From Sulfurivirga caldicuralii (lineage in GTDB: Bacteria; Pseudomonadota; Gammaproteobacteria; Thiomicrospirales; Thiomicrospiraceae), in contig DQVN01000113.1 in assembly GCA_015661715.1 (NCBI GenBank), positions 1-8,887 on the forward strand: a stretch of 8,887 nucleotides of DNA, given 5' to 3'. A model generated the notes under the pieces. The model did no database searches. It was not told where the DNA came from and was given only the letters and a program-made list of their open reading frames with translations. Below are positions 6,697-8,887 of this stretch, in pieces. Made by a program: the position numbers and the translations under genes. Positions within the stretch are counted from its first letter, which is position 1. Each line of letters starts with the position of its first letter.

Positions 6697-8091
6697 TTGA
6701 AGACGCGATTTGCACCTTCACCCACCGGGCATATCCATATGGGCAATGCGCGCACCGCCCTGTTCAATGCGCTGATGGGGCATAAGCGGGGCGCGAGGTT
6801 TGTACTGCGCATCGAGGATACGGACACCGAACGCAGTCGAGATGAATTTGTCGCGGCGCTTAAGGAGGATCTGCTGTGGTTGGGTCTGGACTGGCAGGAA
6901 GGTCCCGATGTGGGCGGTGAACAGGGGCCCTATTTTCAAAGTCAGCGGACCCCGATCTATGCGCAGTATTATCAGCAGCTGCTGGAGGCGGGGTTGGCCT
7001 ACCCCTGCTTTTGCTCGCCTACGGAGCTGGAGGTGATGCGCAAAGCGCAGGCGCAGGCGGGGCTGCCGCCGCGCTATGACGGCCGTTGCAGCCGCCTGAT
7101 GCCGGAACAGGCGCAGCAGAAGATGGCTGAGGGCATACCCTATACCTTGCGTTTTAAGGTGCCCAAGGGGGAGACGGTCGTCTTTGAAGATGGCATCAAA
7201 GGGCGGCAGCGCTTCAACACGGATGATATTGGGGATTTCATTATCCGTAAGGCGGATGGGTCGGCGGCTTTCTTTTTTTCCAATGCCATAGATGATGCGC
7301 TGATGGGCATTACCCATGTTATCCGCGGCGAAGATCACCTGACCAATACGCCGCGCCAGATACTGCTGCTGCAGGCGTTGGGCCTGCCGGTGCCGCAGTA
7401 TGCCCATATGAGCATGATCGTGGGCGCTGACGGCAGTCCCTTGTCCAAACGTCACGGCAGCCGTTCCATTCGTCAACTCCGTGCAGAGGGGTTTCTGCCG
7501 CAGGCTTTGACCAACTATATGGCCCGTTTGGGGCATACATACAAGGATGCCGACAATAGGCTGATGGATCTGCAGGCGTTGGCTGAGGGTTTTGAGCTGA
7601 GTCAGTGTGGTACGGCCCCAGCCCGGTATGATGAGAATCAGTTGTTATTCTGGCAGAAAGAGGCGGTTCAGGCGTTGAGTGATGCGGCGGCGGCCGAATG
7701 GCTGGCCCCCTTTGTGCAGGATAAGGTGCCGGCGGAAAAATGGCTGCCTTTTGCGGCGTTGATGCGGGACAACATTACTTTGCCTGCTGAGGCGGTGGCG
7801 TGGGCTGAGCGGTTGTTTACGCCCATGCCATTGCCAGATGTGGCGCTGCCGGTGGCGGTGAGCGGAGACTTTTTCGTCGCCGGCGAACGGGCCTTGGCTG
7901 AGGGGGCGGATTTCAGCGGGCTGGTGGAAGCGCTCAAGGCCACCGGTGCAAAAGGGAAGACCCTGTTCCAACCGCTGCGTTGGGTGCTGACAGGCCAGCT
8001 GCAGGGGCCGGAGCTGCCAGTGCTGTTTGAGCTGATGGGGCGCGCGGAGGCCCATCGGCGCTTTGCCCAGGCCCGGGAGGTTCAGGCATGA
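6697..8091 (+). CDS. gltX: Glutamyl-tRNA synthetase
   Basis: The 464-residue class I synthetase charges tRNA with glutamate using [20 protein letters not shown] carries the HIGH-type signature as H14-M-G-N17. VIRGEDH near 208 and LSKRHG near 249 (the KMSKS equivalent) are present, and the rest is the usual helical anticodon-binding region. A zinc-site pattern C104-x-C106-x24-C131 is kept, but the residue two after C131 is arginine, where E. coli has a histidine ligand. The start is TTG. The gene overlaps cysS by four bases (ATGA), implying cotranscription and translational coupling. Pseudomonas has glnS at the comparable position beside cysS. The length and helical C-terminus fit GluRS rather than GlnRS. 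Whether it charges tRNA-Glu only, or also or mainly tRNA-Gln as some second GluRS copies do, cannot be read from here. Confidence 0.95.
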   Translation: MKTRFAPSPTGHIHMGNARTALFNALMGHKRGARFVLRIEDTDTERSRDEFVAALKEDLLWLGLDWQEGPDVGGEQGPYFQSQRTPIYAQYYQQLLEAGLAYPCFCSPTELEVMRKAQAQAGLPPRYDGRCSRLMPEQAQQKMAEGIPYTLRFKVPKGETVVFEDGIKGRQRFNTDDIGDFIIRKADGSAAFFFSNAIDDALMGITHVIRGEDHLTNTPRQILLLQALGLPVPQYAHMSMIVGADGSPLSKRHGSRSIRQLRAEGFLPQALTNYMARLGHTYKDADNRLMDLQALAEGFELSQCGTAPARYDENQLLFWQKEAVQALSDAAAAEWLAPFVQDKVPAEKWLPFAALMRDNITLPAEAVAWAERLFTPMPLPDVALPVAVSGDFFVAGERALAEGADFSGLVEALKATGAKGKTLFQPLRWVLTGQLQGPELPVLFELMGRAEAHRRFAQAREVQA

Positions 8092-8887
8092 GTGAACTGC
8101 TCATCTATAACAGCGAATCCCGGCAGAAAGAGCGCTTCAAGCCCATTCAGCCCGGTAAGGTGGGGCTGTATGTGTGCGGGGTGACGGTTTATGACTACTG
8201 CCATGTGGGCCATGCGCGGGTGATGGTGGTATTCGATACCTTGGTGCGTCACCTGCGCGCTCAAGGGTTGGCGGTGAAGTATGTACGCAATATCACCGAT
8301 ATCGATGACAAGATCATCCAGCGTGCGCTGGAGAACGGCGAGCCGATCAATCAGCTTACCGCCCGCTTTATCGAAGCCATGCATGAGGACGAGCGGGCAT
8401 TGAATGTATTGCCGCCCGATGAGGAGCCGCGGGCCACTGAGTATATGGACGATATTCTGTCCATGATCGAAACGTTGATTGGCAAAGGCTGCGCCTATCA
8501 GGCGGACAATGGGGATGTCTATTTCAGCGTGCGCAACTTTCCTAGTTATGGCCGCTTGTCCCACAAGCAATTGGCGGATTTGGCCGCTGGCGCCCGGGTG
8601 GATGTGAATGCGGCTAAGCGGGATCCGTTGGATTTCGTTCTGTGGAAAGCGGCGAAAGCGGATGAGCCAGAGGAGGTCAAATGGGAGGCCCCCTTTGGCA
8701 AGGGTCGGCCAGGATGGCATATTGAGTGCTCCGCCATGTCCACCCGCTGTCTGGGGCCACACTTTGACATTCACGGCGGCGGTATGGATTTGCAGTTTCC
8801 CCACCATGAGAATGAAATTGCTCAGAGTGAGTGTGCCACCGGTGAACATTTTGTTAACTACTGGATGCATGTGGGCTTTGTGCGCAT
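8088..8887 (+). CDS. cysS: Cysteinyl-tRNA synthetase, C-terminus beyond the window
   Basis: The first 266 codons are present of a protein usually near 460 residues. It charges tRNA-Cys in the cytoplasm. Zinc and active-site motifs match the family: YVCGVTVYD with C30, the HIGH motif as H39-V-G-H42, [17 protein letters not shown] with C214, and [12 protein letters not shown] with H239 and E243. The KMSKS motif lies beyond the edge. The ATG overlaps the gltX stop, and GGAGG at 8076-8080 lies seven bases upstream. The visible frame is intact. Confidence 0.96.
   Translation, partial: MSELLIYNSESRQKERFKPIQPGKVGLYVCGVTVYDYCHVGHARVMVVFDTLVRHLRAQGLAVKYVRNITDIDDKIIQRALENGEPINQLTARFIEAMHEDERALNVLPPDEEPRATEYMDDILSMIETLIGKGCAYQADNGDVYFSVRNFPSYGRLSHKQLADLAAGARVDVNAAKRDPLDFVLWKAAKADEPEEVKWEAPFGKGRPGWHIECSAMSTRCLGPHFDIHGGGMDLQFPHHENEIAQSECATGEHFVNYWMHVGFVR

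Noticed and set aside
6718..7536. Minus-strand open frame opposite gltX
   Set aside because: It is antisense to a confident synthetase gene and has low-complexity composition typical of a shadow frame.
8082..8870. Minus-strand open frame opposite cysS
   Set aside because: CysS motifs on the plus strand are unmistakable, and the antisense frame has no recognisable content.

Overview
The window looks like chromosome from a gammaproteobacterium. The main reason is the gene order: two cyclophilins and lpxH on the minus strand, divergent from a tRNA-synthetase gene and cysS on the plus strand. E. coli and Pseudomonas have closely similar arrangements (ppiB-lpxH beside cysS; in Pseudomonas glnS-cysS). 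LpxH and periplasmic proteins with Sec-type signal peptides imply a Gram-negative envelope. Base composition is moderate and there are no mobile elements, tRNAs, rRNAs or CRISPR arrays. I cannot name the genus.

Layout from right to left. On the plus strand, gltX (6697-8091, TTG start) overlaps cysS (from 8088, cut by the window edge) by 4 bases. A 53-base divergent spacer separates gltX from a minus-strand housekeeping cluster: a secreted cyclophilin (6077-6643), a cytoplasmic cyclophilin (5544-6062) and lpxH (4721-5551). These three are tightly packed and probably cotranscribed.

Downstream on the same strand is the unusual part. A gene for a secreted protein (2870-4670) contains sixteen copies of a roughly 38-residue repeat with a T-P-S-D-V-Y signature, arranged as four groups of four. 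I do not recognise this family. Its reading frame is broken by one extra base in a run of seven C at 3197-3203; with six C the gene encodes 599 residues and ends inside the start of the next gene. That next gene (85-2877) is a 930-residue membrane hybrid sensor histidine kinase with a large Cache-like periplasmic domain, HAMP, HisKA, HATPase_c, a degenerate receiver and a C-terminal receiver that stops before the conserved lysine and last helix. A further gene starts at 41 and leaves the window.

The overlap of the repeat gene with the kinase gene suggests a two-part sensory system in which the repeat protein acts outside the inner membrane and the kinase signals inward. The C-run could switch the repeat protein between full and truncated forms, or could be a sequencing error. 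A perfect 20-base palindrome at 4727-4746 and a candidate promoter lie at the head of this module. No stretch over 300 bases lacks a gene.
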